Assembly (NCBI GenBank): GCA_030544235.1
Contig: CM060476.1
Location: 25,446,233 to 25,510,232 of the forward strand
DNA length: 64,000 nt
Origin: Lepturacanthus savala
Lineage: Eukaryota; Chordata; Actinopteri; Scombriformes; Trichiuridae
Reading direction: 5' to 3'
The notes below the pieces were generated by a model, which was not told the origin of the DNA, ran no database searches, and saw only the letters and a program-made list of their open reading frames with translations. Of this stretch, positions 21,788-64,000 are shown in pieces. Within the stretch, counting starts at the first letter, position 1, and every line of letters starts with the position of its first letter. Both the position numbers and the translations under genes were made by a program.

Positions 21788-22068
21788 TTCATTCATTCAT
21801 CTTCTATACCTGATTATTCCTCATTAGGGTCACAGGGGTCTGCTGGAGCCAATCCCAGTGCATTACAAGCGAGAGGCAGGGATACACACCAGATGGTCGC
21901 CAGCCAATCGTGGGGCACACACACCATTCACTCACACCTGGAGAAAACCCACTTTGACACAGGGAGAACATGCAAACCTCTGAAAGGTCCTAGACCAAGG
22001 AGGTCTTGAACCTGTGATGTTCTTGCTGTGAAGCAACAGAGCTAACCCATTCTCACAGTGTCGCTCCT
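21788..22068 (-). mobile_element. tRNA-headed SINE, copy 3, with target duplication
   Basis: Same family as 13357-13672. Flanked by an exact 11-bp duplication TTCAGTAAACA (21777-21787 and 22069-22079), evidence of LINE-mediated retroposition. Confidence 0.8.
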
Positions 22069-22079
22069 TTCAGTAAACA

Positions 22080-22919
22080 AATGAATGTAAAAAGAAAAGA
22101 AATTGAAACCAAATTAGTTTAAAAAATGACTATTTACAGTAATCCAGGTCTTACAAATTACTATTAGATGAACTGTATCATGTATCAAAGTTGGAAACTT
22201 TACATTGTAATTAATGGGAATATATGGAAATTAATGTGACTAAACATGAATAAATACAACATTTACTAAATTGAAAGTTGGCCCTTAACAGGGAATTTAT
22301 ATATAGTCAGGGAAAATATATTGCAGCATAATCTTGGTGAAAGAGATTCCCATAGTCATAGCAATAGGTGCTTTACTTTTTTATGTTGATACCAGCTGTT
22401 TCCAGACCAGCGGAGCTGCTCAGCAACTACTATGCAGGTAACGGTATTTTTTGGTTTCCCTCATCAAACTCAGCAAATAAACATTCCAACAACTTCCAAA
22501 CACTGTGGTAGATGAGTTGTGACCTGTACATTCACCAGGCTATGAGATAATGACTGGAATATTTTGCCAACTGAAGCAAATATTCAGGAATACTTTCTTC
22601 AGTTAGCCATTGGCAGTGTGATACTGTACTTGTAGCCAAGTGTGACCTTGAAAACACATATTATTGTAACATTCAGTTATTGTAGTGTGGTGAAATAAGT
22701 TTTGATATGAGGTAACTATATTTAATTTATAATGGTATTAATGTTTAACTTGCAGATATTAAATACAAATGTATTCCTACAGTAGCTAGTGAGCTGGTAA
22801 GTTAGGCACTACATGTTGAATATTTCAAAAATTCCCCAGCTTAAATTCCCATAGAAAGTTTCTGGAAATGTCCTGAAATTTTGCACCGTTTGTCAATACC
22901 TTATATAAGGTTGAGAACC
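22080..22919. other. Intergenic, nothing recognised
   Basis: AT-rich with no convincing ORF, splice-flanked exon or repeat end. Confidence 0.5.
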
Positions 22920-23330
22920 AAGTAGATTGAGAATGACAAAAAAATCATACCTTAGTAAATTAGAAAAAAGTAGACAAGAAAAAAATTGAAATTTGCAGTC
23001 TTATAATAAACAAATGTACAGAACCAAATCATTTTACCAATGAAGTGAAGGATATTTACAGCAATCTCTACACATCTTCATACTCTATACTAATCTATTT
23101 TTTGATAAAAATAAATAATTTGATTTCTGAAATTGATGAAAATTTTTTTTTTAAAGTATGCAATGATAAAATAAAAATAGAAGAATTTGATAATATGATT
23201 AAAAAGAATGAGCTTCTGATCATTCACCAGGTCCAGAGGGTGTAACATCAAACACTTCTGGGAAGAAATTTAAATATTACTCCTCCAGGCTGTAAATGAA
23301 TGTATCATCCAAATGGAATCAATGACAATT
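22920..23330 (+). pseudogene. L1-like LINE ORF2 fragment
   Basis: Frames here read like the segment just before the L1 reverse transcriptase: DIYSNLYTSSYS (from 23048), then, after a frameshift, SPGPEGVTSNFWEE-like and VNECIIQMESMT (about 23225-23325). Stops and frameshifts show decay, and both ends are missing. Confidence 0.55.
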
Positions 23331-23394
23331 AATTAATAGATAAATGAAAAAAAAATCTTGTCTACAGTTGTCTACAGAGAGATCTGACACTATT

Positions 23395-24560
23395 TGGAAC
23401 GATGTTGTAGACAAATAGAGACCGAGTCCGATCTAATACTGGCTCCTCCTCATCGGAGATGTGGCGACCAGGAATGGTTCTGGAAGGTTGATCGGGATGC
23501 TGTTGGTGGAAATCAGCAATAAGCTGAGGGCCGAGGATGTGACGGGCAGGAACCCAGGAATTCTGTTCTGGACCATAACCGTCCCAGTTGGCCAAATATT
23601 GGAGACCACGACCCCAACAACGAGAGTGCAGCAGATGCTGAAGGGAGTAGGCAGGACCTTCATCAATGACTTGGGGAGGTGGAGCTGCAGGCACAAGGGG
23701 ACTCTCCTTGACTGGCTTCACTCTGGACACATGGAATGTAGGATGCATCTGCATTGATCGTGGGAGTCTCAGTCTTACTGCCCTAGGGTTGATGATGTTC
23801 TGGATGGCAAAAGGGCTGATGAATTAGGGAGCCAATTTCTTGGATTCCACCCTGAGTGGAGAAGGGAAGCCCATGCTTGGATCCAGGTGCGGCGACAGCG
23901 GTGGATGAAGGCTTGTTCTGGTGGACAGGACACCTCCTTCTCTAGTGTAGGAAAAAGGGGAGGCTGGAATCCATAGGTGCACTGGAATGGAGACAGACCT
24001 GTGGCAGAGCTGGTCAGCATATTGTGAGCATATTCCACCCACAGGAGTTGCTTGGCCCAGGACCTGGGTTACTGAAAAACCATGCAGCAGAGGGTTGTCT
24101 CCATCTCCTGATTCATACACTTCGTCTGACCATTAGACTGGGGATGAAACCCAGAGGACAGACTGACGGTAGCCCCAAGCAGAGCACAGAATTCCTTCCA
24201 GAAAACTGAAGTGAACTAAGGGCCCCGACAAAACACCACATCTACTGGGAGACCATGGAGCTGGAAAACATGGAGAGGACGAGTTCAGCTGCTTCCTTAG
24301 AAGCTTGGGTAAGGGCACAAAATGAGCCAGCTTGCTAAATCAGTCCACAACAGTCAGGATGATCGTATTGCCCTCGGAAGGTGGAAGACCAGTAACAAAG
24401 TCTAGAGAGATGTGGGACCAAGGGCGACAGGTAGGGGCTGCAAGAACCCAGCAGGCGATTCTTGTGGTCAGCCCATACCAAGAAAGATATCTTGGTGCGA
24501 AGGGGATACAAAGGGAGAGAAAGTAGGGCCAAGTGATTACGAGCTGGTACTTTTTCATGG
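23395..24560 (-). pseudogene. Degenerate Ty3/gypsy chromovirus integrase and chromodomain
   Basis: Reading right to left in broken frames: an integrase core segment (LDFVTGLPPSEGN, near 24357-24420), EYAHNMLTSSATGLSPFQ (23985-24035), HPTFHVSRVKPVKESPLVP (23690-23750) and a chromodomain-like NWDGYGPEQNSWVPARHI (about 23540-23595). It is colinear with the 3' half of the intact element at 1-3189 but has several frameshifts and lacks RT. Separate older insertion. Confidence 0.8.
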
Positions 24561-25269
24561 ATATTGGTTTTGTGATGCATATAAGTGATATATGTGATGT
24601 ATATAAATCACTCTTTTGAACACATGCTGTATGAGAAGAAAGATGTTTATTTTAGTGTCCCTCGGAAACCTGCTGGACTACTTTTGTTTTGACCAGAACA
24701 GGACCAGAACTCTGCTCACAGGACACTGTTGGGGGTAAGTCAGTGTGAGTGTACGACACTGATGATAGGGATGATATACAGATTCATGTCAAAAATACAC
24801 AACTATCCCTTTAAATATCTCTAAAGATTTTATCCTTCTATGGGGAAAGTTGTTTTTGGTTTCCATGGTTATTCACAACAAGAAGAAATATGTTATTTTG
24901 TAATTAATTTGTTTTTATTTTTGGCAAAATTATTTATTCATAGATCTAAAGAAAATTCCTTGTTACACTGTTTTACGATGCTAAATGTAGCATTATTACA
25001 TATGTGTGCAATCTACAGTTAGTTTACTTGATGTAATGTCCCCCTGACTCTTTGTTTGTATTGTGTATTGCTGATTCTGTATTCTGTTCATCCTATACTC
25101 TTTGTACTTATGTTTTTCTATTAATAAAACACATAGCAGAAGATAGTGGATGTTACTTTGTGGCAGAAGCAGCAATAATGGAGGCAGATGAAGCTGATTC
25201 TGGCATAAATGTCTGGAAAAAACACTTAATTTAACACAAAAAATCAGGGGTCAAACTTTTGTCTATAAA
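24561..25269. other. Intergenic, nothing firmly recognised
   Basis: Includes a TATCCCTTTAAA block near 24798 like the end of the MITE at 9667. Otherwise AT-rich single sequence. Confidence 0.45.
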
Positions 25270-25632
25270 ATGTTTAAAAGTAGACGTGGAAGAAGAAGCT
25301 GTCAAATCACTTCTGGTCAGTGGGCAGTTGCAGTGATGGATTTGGAACAGTCCTACCATCTCGAATTCAGTTCACTGCAAAGAAGCAAACTGAGAAAAGT
25401 AAAACAACACACCACAAGTTTCTGTACAGATCTCACTTCATACCAGATTACAGCATATGATTACAACAGAGGTGATTTCTTTAAAACTGCACGGGAAGCT
25501 GAACTACCCCAGCCCTGTCAAAAACTAAATCTGTACAGCTGTGTTAACATTTCATTGACTATAAATCTGCTAGAACATGTTTATCTTGAAGACGAGTTCT
25601 TTCAGAATCAGCTACTTATCACGAATAAATAA
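25270..25632 (+). CDS. Unidentified 120-codon ORF
   Basis: ATG to TAA, starting MFKSRRGRRSCQ (strongly basic) and ending LLITNK, with AATAAA overlapping the stop. No family recognised, no signal peptide and no clear domain. The open frame is longer than expected for this AT-rich DNA. Possibly an exon of a repeat or processed pseudogene, or chance. No splice evidence. Confidence 0.2.
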   Translation: MFKSRRGRRSCQITSGQWAVAVMDLEQSYHLEFSSLQRSKLRKVKQHTTSFCTDLTSYQITAYDYNRGDFFKTAREAELPQPCQKLNLYSCVNISLTINLLEHVYLEDEFFQNQLLITNK

Positions 25633-26198
25633 ATGACTTGTCCGTACATTCCCATACCACTTTCTGGTCAATGCATTTCCCCATAGATGTTGAGAGTCTC
25701 TGGGACTGAATGGGACTTCAAAAATATATAGTCACCTCAGCAGAATGATTTCAGTCCCATCGCAGATGTCAAATGACAAGCAGAGACTATTTGTTGACTT
25801 TCCAGAGCAAAATTCTTCATTCTTACATTGTAAATAAATCACACTCACCGTATTTCATTGTTTCTTCTTTAAATAATAATGTTTTATTGTTCTTATTGTT
25901 CTTGTTTTATTTACCTTTTGTTCTATAGTTCAATCATACTCTGCTTGGTCCGAGTGACCAGCTAGCATCATGATGGCAAACAATGCTAACATTGGGCGGT
26001 TTTCACATAAATACAGACATTCAAGTCTCCCGGAAGTTCCAGGATTGTCCCTGATATTGATAATGGCTCCTTGATGCCCGCGAGTCGGATAAAATACCCC
26101 GGATTTTATCCTATGTTTTTTATACAATGTGAGTGAGCGTGCAGGCAAGACAATAACTCACACATCATAGGTGGATCGCTTCAATTAGATTGTGCAGC

Positions 26199-26201
<3 letters not shown>

Positions 26202-26254
<53 letters not shown>
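26202..26254 (+). repeat. (GA)n microsatellite
   Basis: About 26 uninterrupted GA units, 420 bp before the TRDMT1 start codon. The purine tract could form non-B DNA near the promoter. Confidence 0.95.
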
Positions 26255-26257
<3 letters not shown>

Positions 26258-26675
26258 CCCTCCACACCGGGTGGAGCGGGACTTGGGATGTCGTAAATAA
26301 ACTGACACGTTTTTATGATGTTCGGCCAATATGAAAAATGAGCTTCCTCTGTTAGAAAGATCACAAATCACCACTTTACAACATGGATGATGTCCATCCA
26401 TAGATTACAGCCGCAGCTGGACCCTCACAGTATGGCTGCCAGTGAGGACCGTCGGCACCATGAGTATGATCCATCCATAGATAGACAGTCATGGATCCAC
26501 CTCCTTGGAAATAGTCACAATAACATGCAATCTAACCCCGACCTGTGGGAGGGAGTGGAGGCAGCAGCGAGCAGGAAGAAGGCGGAAAGTGCTGAATGAG
26601 CGGAACAAGAAGAAGAAGAAGTTGTTGCTGCTCCACGCTAACATGGACGTATCCATGACGCTTCCACATCATGCT

Positions 26676-38274
<11,599 letters not shown>

Positions 38275-38464
38275 AACACACAATGCATCCTGCCAATGGC
38301 TGTGCTTGAAAATGCTTGTTATCGATGTTTACTGGTCAAAATCCAGTATATTTATAGTGACATCCATTGAACAGTGTAAATTACACATGTACCTTCCAAC
38401 AGTCCCAACACTTCTCTTTGGCTGAACATTAATTTGTTTTTATAAGCATAACATTTTCTAATGA

Positions 38465-38470
38465 AATAAA
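38465..38470 (+). terminator. TRDMT1 polyadenylation signal AATAAA
   Basis: Canonical hexamer 191 bp after the stop codon, the first AATAAA after the coding end. Confidence 0.65.
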
Positions 38471-39600
38471 AACCTAAATCATTTGTAAACCATATTGTCT
38501 TTTCTCCCCTCCCTAATATATTTTGATTCACCACCTTTTATTATAAGCAATATACTGTATATGAGTCACTTTTCATTTATTATGGCTCCTGATTAAATTC
38601 ACAGGTGTCACCCATGCTTAAAAAAGGTTTGGATTTCCCATTTATAATGTCTTTTTTTACAACACAATAACTGATCTGTGCACCATCATCTCTTTTTCAG
38701 TGATCTCTGATCATTTTGACGTTTTGATAATGGTGCTAAACTAACTGAACAGCCAAATATTAACATTTGGAGCAAAAAATGCTGTTCCATAATTTTGCAG
38801 CCATTGTTGGTGAATGGTACAATATAACAATGTGTGTGGCGCTATACATACAAGCCAGTGTATAGAAATTAAAGTATACTTGTTTTGAATATCCCTCAAT
38901 TTGACTATTTTACAACTGCATTCATACAGAAGAAAAAACACAACATTGTTAGTGCTGTGTCATCTAATCTGAATCTGAAAGCCATTCTTTGCACCCTGCA
39001 GCACAACTGTTGTCACATCACCATGAGGATCACCAGGAGGGATGCAAAGGATTTTCCACAAAATACTAAATATGATAATTTTGTTTTATGTGTATCAGAC
39101 CAAATGTTTAACCTCTTAAGTTTGGCACTATAATTTATGAGTACTAGATCTCCTACATAGTTTTATTGATGTACACCTACTCAAAGTGGCTATTTGTAGT
39201 ATCCATTCTGTCACATTAAACCTGCTACTGCACAAACCACTTCCTCATATTTATAATAAAAGGAGGAGGGGTCAGATGAACTAGGTTCTTTGCTTTATAT
39301 GGCATCTTAATTTAACAGTATTCTGTTTTTTGGTGTTTTTACTACTCAGTATCTGCCACTCCGCTGCTTGCTGTTTGCAGACTGGACGTAAAACCGGAGT
39401 GTGGCTAAATACATCAAGGAACAGGAAGTATCCTATTATGGTATGGAGTCTCTCCCATAAACTTCCGGTAGGGTGTGAGCTTGAAGCGAAGACCAGGAAT
39501 TCTGAAACAAATCTACTTTTTCTCTGCTCTTTTCTTCAAGGTAAGCCGTGTCAGCGGTAACCCGTCTCTTTCTGTCTTTTTTTCTTTCACCCGTAGACAT
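38471..39600. other. TRDMT1-RSU1 intergenic region
   Basis: AT-rich left part, nothing recognised. The right part may contain an RSU1 5' non-coding exon: a good donor AAG|GTAAGC at 39540/39541 could splice to the acceptor TTTTCAG ending at 39703. Unproven. Confidence 0.35.
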
Positions 39601-39631
39601 AATAGTGACTTTGAGTCGCGCCCATTTGTCG

Positions 39632-39659
39632 TAACGTCACAGGCGACAACGTAACGTCA
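39632..39659 (+). promoter_or_regulatory. Two CRE-like TAACGTCA sites before RSU1
   Basis: TAACGTCA at 39632-39639 and again at 39652-39659, exactly 20 bp apart, 52 bp before the RSU1 ATG. TGACGTCA-type half sites near a start are typical CREB/ATF promoter elements. If the upstream exon at 39540 is real, they would instead lie in a small intron. Confidence 0.4.
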
Positions 39660-39710
39660 GCCTACGAATAAACTAAACCAATTACTTTTTTGACGGTTTT
39701 CAGAGAAAAA

Positions 39711-59893
<20,183 letters not shown>

Positions 59894-60714
59894 GTAAGTA
59901 CACATACACCCATTCACACACACAAATGTACACAGTGATTGGCTACTGTCCATTGCAAGTGGTTTCAGGTGTGATGTGTTTGATGTACAACTGTATGTTT
60001 TTTTTTTCTCTTGTCTATTTCTTTTGTACTTGTGGAGCAATTTAAGTCCAAAAATAAACAGTTTACAGTGTTATGGTCTCATTAGAGTGTCAGTTTTGAG
60101 ACTATAGCAGATATATTTTCAGCCCCCCAAAAATTCTGCACACTTAACTAACTTAACCAAAAATTGTTGCCACAAACCTTCTCTCTTTCACAATATAAAT
60201 ACATTGCTCATAGGATTTATAGTTTTTGAGATCCTAATCTTAATTAATAGGGACAGTGCTGTCAGTCTCCTCTCTGCAACTCTTCTGTACAGACTGAATT
60301 GCAGAGCGAAGTGAATTTATGTGCAAGGAAGGATGGGTATTCCCAGGCTAGATTCTGTCTTCTTTGAAAAGATTGGTCAAATATTGTACATCTACATACA
60401 AGTTTTGCTGCTGCTAACGACATACACATTTCTGACACAGAAGCTTCATTTTATGAAAAACAATTTCTCCTGAACAAAGGGGACTCATCCTTCAGCTCAA
60501 CAGTGACAATATGCTTCATTAGAGTAGCAAAAAGATTGAGAGTTTAAATCCACCTTTTGACAACATTGCTCTCTGTTGTAAAATAGTAACATTTATAGCT
60601 AGTTCCACACAACTGATTGAAACCAACTCTTTTCTTTCTGTTAACTGTTAGGAATTTAAAATTTCAGTGGCTTCAGGTTCAATTCACAATTCACATTTTT
60701 GAACCTGCACACAT
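59894..60714 (+). other. RSU1 intron 7, first part
   Basis: No exon or repeat ends recognised. An AATAAA at about 60053 would allow an alternative truncated 3' end but is probably incidental. Confidence 0.4.
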
Positions 60715-61680
60715 ACCATATTTTCCGGACTATAAGTCGCTCCAGAGTACAAGTCGCACCAGCCATAAAATGCATAATAAAGAGGAAAAAAAACATGTAT
60801 ATAAAAAGTCGCACTGGAGTATATCTCACATTTTTGGGGGAAATTTATGTTGTGAAGCAGAGGAAATTAGGCTGCAATTGATTGTTTATCCAGTGGGTGC
60901 CGCTATGTGATCATTGTGGCTGGCAAGAAGGTTTACTGAAGAAGAGTGAAGTTTCCACGCATGTGCGAGTTGTCGTTCTCCCCGGGACTGGAAGGAATGT
61001 ACTGTTTTTGTCTATCGATAAAAAGTGAAACCCACCATCTGCGTTTGTGGTCCTTTGTTTTGACAAGTTACCACCATTTATTTGATAAAATCCAACACCA
61101 AGAACAGACATTTAAAATTTAAATGAAGAACAATTTAAAATAAAAATAGAATAGAGGCAACAACAGGCTGAACGGTATGCTGACGTTACATAACACAACT
61201 GAGAACGTGCCTGGTATGTTAACATAACATATTAAGAGTTATTCCGATAACTATAGCATCAATAACATGATAAGAAGTTTACGAAAAACCATCCGTGTCA
61301 CTCCAAATACCCGGTAACTAAAATCCAATGAAATCTTCATCCTAGTGTGTCACTTTTCATCAACTCCTCTAACTCTGGAGGTAGAAGAAACGGCGCTTCC
61401 TCTTCTACGTTGCTGACGTCAGACATAATATTTTACTATTTACAGCTTGTAATCTGCAGAATATGATTTTCTTTTCGGTGCCGTTTTTGTTTAGCCCTTC
61501 TCAGTTGTTTATAAAATTTACCGCCAATGTTGAAATTATCAACACAAGTCTAGAGCACCCTCTGGAGGTTCAGTGTGAAAATAACATGTGAAATGATATA
61601 CCGGTAATAATGTGTTAATAATTTCACACATAAGTCGCTCCAGAGTATAAATCGCACCCCCGACCAGACTATGAAAAAAG
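60715..61680. mobile_element. MITE-like element (ATAAGTCGC family)
   Basis: Left block TTTTCCGGACTATAAGTCGC then TCCAGAGTACAAGTCGCACC. Near the right end ATAAGTCGCTCCAGAGTATA then AATCGCACC recurs in the same orientation. These words are typical of a widespread vertebrate non-autonomous DNA element. No ORF. Ends and superfamily uncertain. Confidence 0.5.
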
Positions 61681-62739
61681 GGTTAGGGTTAGATCTATAT
61701 TTATATTGGACTTACTCTAGGGTTAGTATTAGTGATTCTTAAGAGGGTAACAATCCTCTTACCCAGAACTTTTTGGGCAGTGCACCATGTAGTTGTAACA
61801 TGCTCATGGATGTATGATAGTTGGCTAGCTAAGCAAGCCTGGTTACCCTGTTCATCGTGAGTGTTGCTGCCTTCAGATTGACAAACAGACACATAAAAAA
61901 GCCTGAGTGCAACAATATACTCATGATATTGTTTCACTACAGAGATAAGTCTTCCCATCCCCCTCCCCTTGCTGAATAATAAGTTTGCAAATGATAAGGG
62001 GCCTGATTGGCACCTGATTGCCAGCATCTGTGAGCACAGGCCCTGCTACAATGGTGAATTGGTGTCTGCTCCAAGAACATTTGTCTTGATCTTGATAAGG
62101 CCCATGCAATAGGCCAACTTCAAGCTAGGATTCCCTAAAAGCAAGATGGAGTGAGCCAGAGTACAGAGTACTCAAGAACATGACCCCCAAAGAAGACTGG
62201 TTTCTCATCCTTTCACACGGGCTATCTTTTACAGATTTGTAGTTAAGGTTTGACTACAAATCATGACAGTCATGACTGCTATCAGGCCTATTTGCACTGG
62301 TGTCAGCAACATTCGAACTGGAACCTCATCATGTATAAAAACAGCAAATTCTGGTACATACAGTTGGGAATATGTGTTATTTAAGGGGATACATTTATTT
62401 GCCTGTTCTACCTTGTGCCAGACATTTTTTTTTGCCTAACCTACATTTGCCACTGTGAAGAGGAAACAAGGATTCAGCAGAGCAACGTGTTTACTCTACA
62501 CAGAACTTCAATGCTCAATGCCTGCACCATATCGACAGCGTAGCTATGTACGCAGAAGTACAAACTAGGCTTATAGGTTGGGAGACAAACAGACCCCAAC
62601 CCTTTAACCTCTGCAGCAATGTAGTCATGTTTGTGGCGCAGACCAGACGCCACATGCTGCATCCAATTGGTCTGCATGGCTGTTGTCCCAGAAGGAATCC
62701 TCTTCTAAAGATGATACACAAAAAAGCTGTATAGTTTGC
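61681..62739 (+). other. RSU1 intron 7, middle part
   Basis: Contains blocks shared with other sites: AATATGTGTTATTTAAGGGG (62368-62387, also near 45098) and GACAGCGTAGCTATGTACGC (62533-62552, also near 26965). Probably old DNA-element debris. No gene seen. Confidence 0.4.
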
Positions 62740-62960
62740 AGACTGTGAACATGGCTTATTGGAACTTTGTCCTGTGGACAAACTTATTGAGTTCAGATGG
62801 TGTCAAGTGTGTGTGGCAGCAACCAGATGAGGAGTATAGGGACAAGTGTGTCTTGTCTATGGTTAAGCATGGGGGCAGAGTGTCATGTTTTGGGGCTGCA
62901 TGGGTGCCACTAGCACTGGGGAGCTACAGGTTATTTAGTCCATGAGCCAGGGGGGTTGAT
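62740..62960 (+). pseudogene. Tc1-like transposase fragment
   Basis: Reads WNFVLWTNLLSSDGVKCVWQ and EEYRDKCVLSMVKHGG, resembling the Tc1 block WxxVLWTDESKF...VWR...VKHGGGSVMVWG. The Asp is changed to Asn and the frame breaks after it. Different family from copies A-C. Confidence 0.55.
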
Positions 62961-63626
62961 TGGTGTCATCGGGGGGACAAATGTTATCATTGTTTTATGG
63001 CAAGGTATACACCCCTAGTACTAGAAAATCCTGATACCAGTGCAGGGGTGGTAGGGAAATCACTTTTTTCAGCTCATGAAGTTACCTACCCCTAAGATAA
63101 ATTCCACTTTCGAAATCTTGTGTATACGTGACGCGCTCTATCAAAATGAGTCGCTTGTTGCAAAACACGTTTTTACATAAAAAATGAATTTTGGGCTGTT
63201 GTGGGTTTTTATGATTTTATGAATAAACAAAGTCTCAGCTTCAATAAAATATAAACATTAATGTAAAAATCAAACAATAAGTATAGTTCTCATTTCATAA
63301 TATTCATTTTGATGTCTCACTATGGGATGCATACCTCGCTGCAGACCTCAGAAGCATTAATCTCATTACGCCAATCGTGATTGGCTGGTGAACGTATTCG
63401 TCCGCAGCATGTAGTTCGTATCTTGCATCTCTGCTTAACTGTCCATAGATAGATCTTAGTTAGCTTCTGTCGCCGGCGCTATCACACCAGATCAGGTTTT
63501 GGTGTTTTTACTCGGCTCAACTCACCCCACCACGGTAGTTGATGCTTACGGTTGTCCATTAGCATCCGGCAAATAACGACTGCTTCGTAGCTCCCGCTTC
63601 CCTGCTTGCACTCAAGCTCGCGAGGA
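62961..63626 (+). other. Sequence before the right-edge ORF
   Basis: Becomes GC-richer after about 63400, suggesting the 5' untranslated or LTR-like region of the element whose ORF starts at 63627. No clear ends seen. Confidence 0.35.
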
Positions 63627-64000
63627 ATGGAGGATAAAACCCCTCACACCAGAGGTACCGGAGACTCCCGACCCTGTAGCTGTGGGAATAAGATTTCGAG
63701 CAAGGACACACACCAGGTCTGCTCGGGCTGCTTGGGGCTGGAACATGCCCGGCTGGCCATCGATGTTCCCGGCTCGTGTCAGCACTGTGCTCGGTTCACG
63801 GTCAAGAGTCTCTATAGACGGCTAGCCTGTCAGGCTAGTTTGTCTGAGCAGGACCCCTACCTCCCGGTCTGCGACCGCCTGGTTGACGACGCAGGAGAGA
63901 GGGATCCTGATGCGGAGGTGACGCCAGCAGCTAACGCTAGCTGGGGCTCCCAGGCCGACCTGGCTCAGGATTTCCCCCCGTGGAGGATGTCCTTGAGCTG
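63627..64000 (+). CDS. Cysteine-rich gag-like ORF, truncated by window edge
   Basis: ATG at 63627 opens at least 124 codons with no stop before the window ends. It starts MEDKTPHTRGTGDSRPCSCG and has paired cysteines CSC, VCSGCLGLEHAR and CQHCARF, a zinc-binding-like pattern, followed by an acidic region. The motif C..CLGLEHAR recalls gag-like proteins of fish retroelements (DIRS-like is my best guess, not established). GC-rich compared with the neighbouring intron, as for a recent insertion. It lies inside the presumed last intron of RSU1. Confidence 0.45.
   Translation, partial: MEDKTPHTRGTGDSRPCSCGNKISSKDTHQVCSGCLGLEHARLAIDVPGSCQHCARFTVKSLYRRLACQASLSEQDPYLPVCDRLVDDAGERDPDAEVTPAANASWGSQADLAQDFPPWRMSLS

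Noticed and set aside
22384..22440. Possible exon (CAGACCAGCGGAGCTGCTCAG ending in AGGTAACG)
   Set aside because: A donor-like end exists, but there is no phase partner, homology or acceptor in CUBN or TRDMT1 order.
59900..64000. Search for the last RSU1 exon (expected LYGRHMQ-like start)
   Set aside because: No matching frame after an acceptor was found, so it is assumed to lie right of the window.

Overview
This is vertebrate, almost certainly teleost-fish, genomic DNA. It is intron-rich with GT-AG splice sites. It carries three recognisable host genes and a dense, nested load of fish-type transposable elements: a Ty3/gypsy chromovirus, Tc1/mariner, hAT, a Harbinger-like MITE, CR1/L2-like and L1-like LINEs, tRNA-headed SINEs, and long (TA)n and (CA)n arrays. 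I see no prokaryotic genes, CRISPR arrays or operons.

Host genes. (1) CUBN (cubilin) on the minus strand: I could assemble 16 in-phase 5' exons between 19829 and 6861. They encode a signal peptide, the N-terminal and coiled-coil region, eight EGF-like modules, CUB1 and CUB2 (711 codons). The other CUB domains lie left of the window. (2) TRDMT1 (DNMT2, a tRNA-Asp cytosine-5 methyltransferase) on the plus strand: complete in 11 exons, 26676-38274, 401 residues, all catalytic motifs present. (3) RSU1 (Ras suppressor protein 1, leucine-rich repeats) on the plus strand: 7 coding exons, 39711-59893, 243 residues. The last short exon was not found and should lie right of the window. These genes also neighbour each other in human (RSU1-CUBN-TRDMT1), but here CUBN and TRDMT1 are divergent and RSU1 follows TRDMT1.

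Layout. 1-3800: 3' half of an intact-looking Ty3/gypsy element with its 3' LTR, antisense in a CUBN intron. 4399-6808: an hAT element with an 8-bp target duplication and a dead Tc1 copy nested inside. 6861-19829: CUBN 5' exons with MITE, SINE and LTR pieces in introns. 19830-26640: intergenic, with a probable solo LTR, a SINE, an L1 fragment and a decayed gypsy copy. 26676-38274: TRDMT1, whose introns hold (TA)n arrays, a full-length Tc1 transposase ORF, and hAT, MITE and SINE pieces. 38275-39710: intergenic, with paired CRE-like sites just before RSU1. 39711-64000: RSU1, whose 15-kb second intron holds an hAT, a Harbinger-type MITE, a third Tc1 copy and two LINE copies. At the right edge a cysteine-rich, gag-like ORF runs out of the window.

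The three genes do not form a pathway: CUBN is an endocytic receptor, TRDMT1 an RNA methyltransferase, RSU1 an adhesion adaptor. I found no convincing new biological system. The best leads are the near-intact Tc1 transposase with D-D-36-E spacing, microsatellites placed directly at splice sites, the gag-like ORF at the right edge, and the altered gene order.
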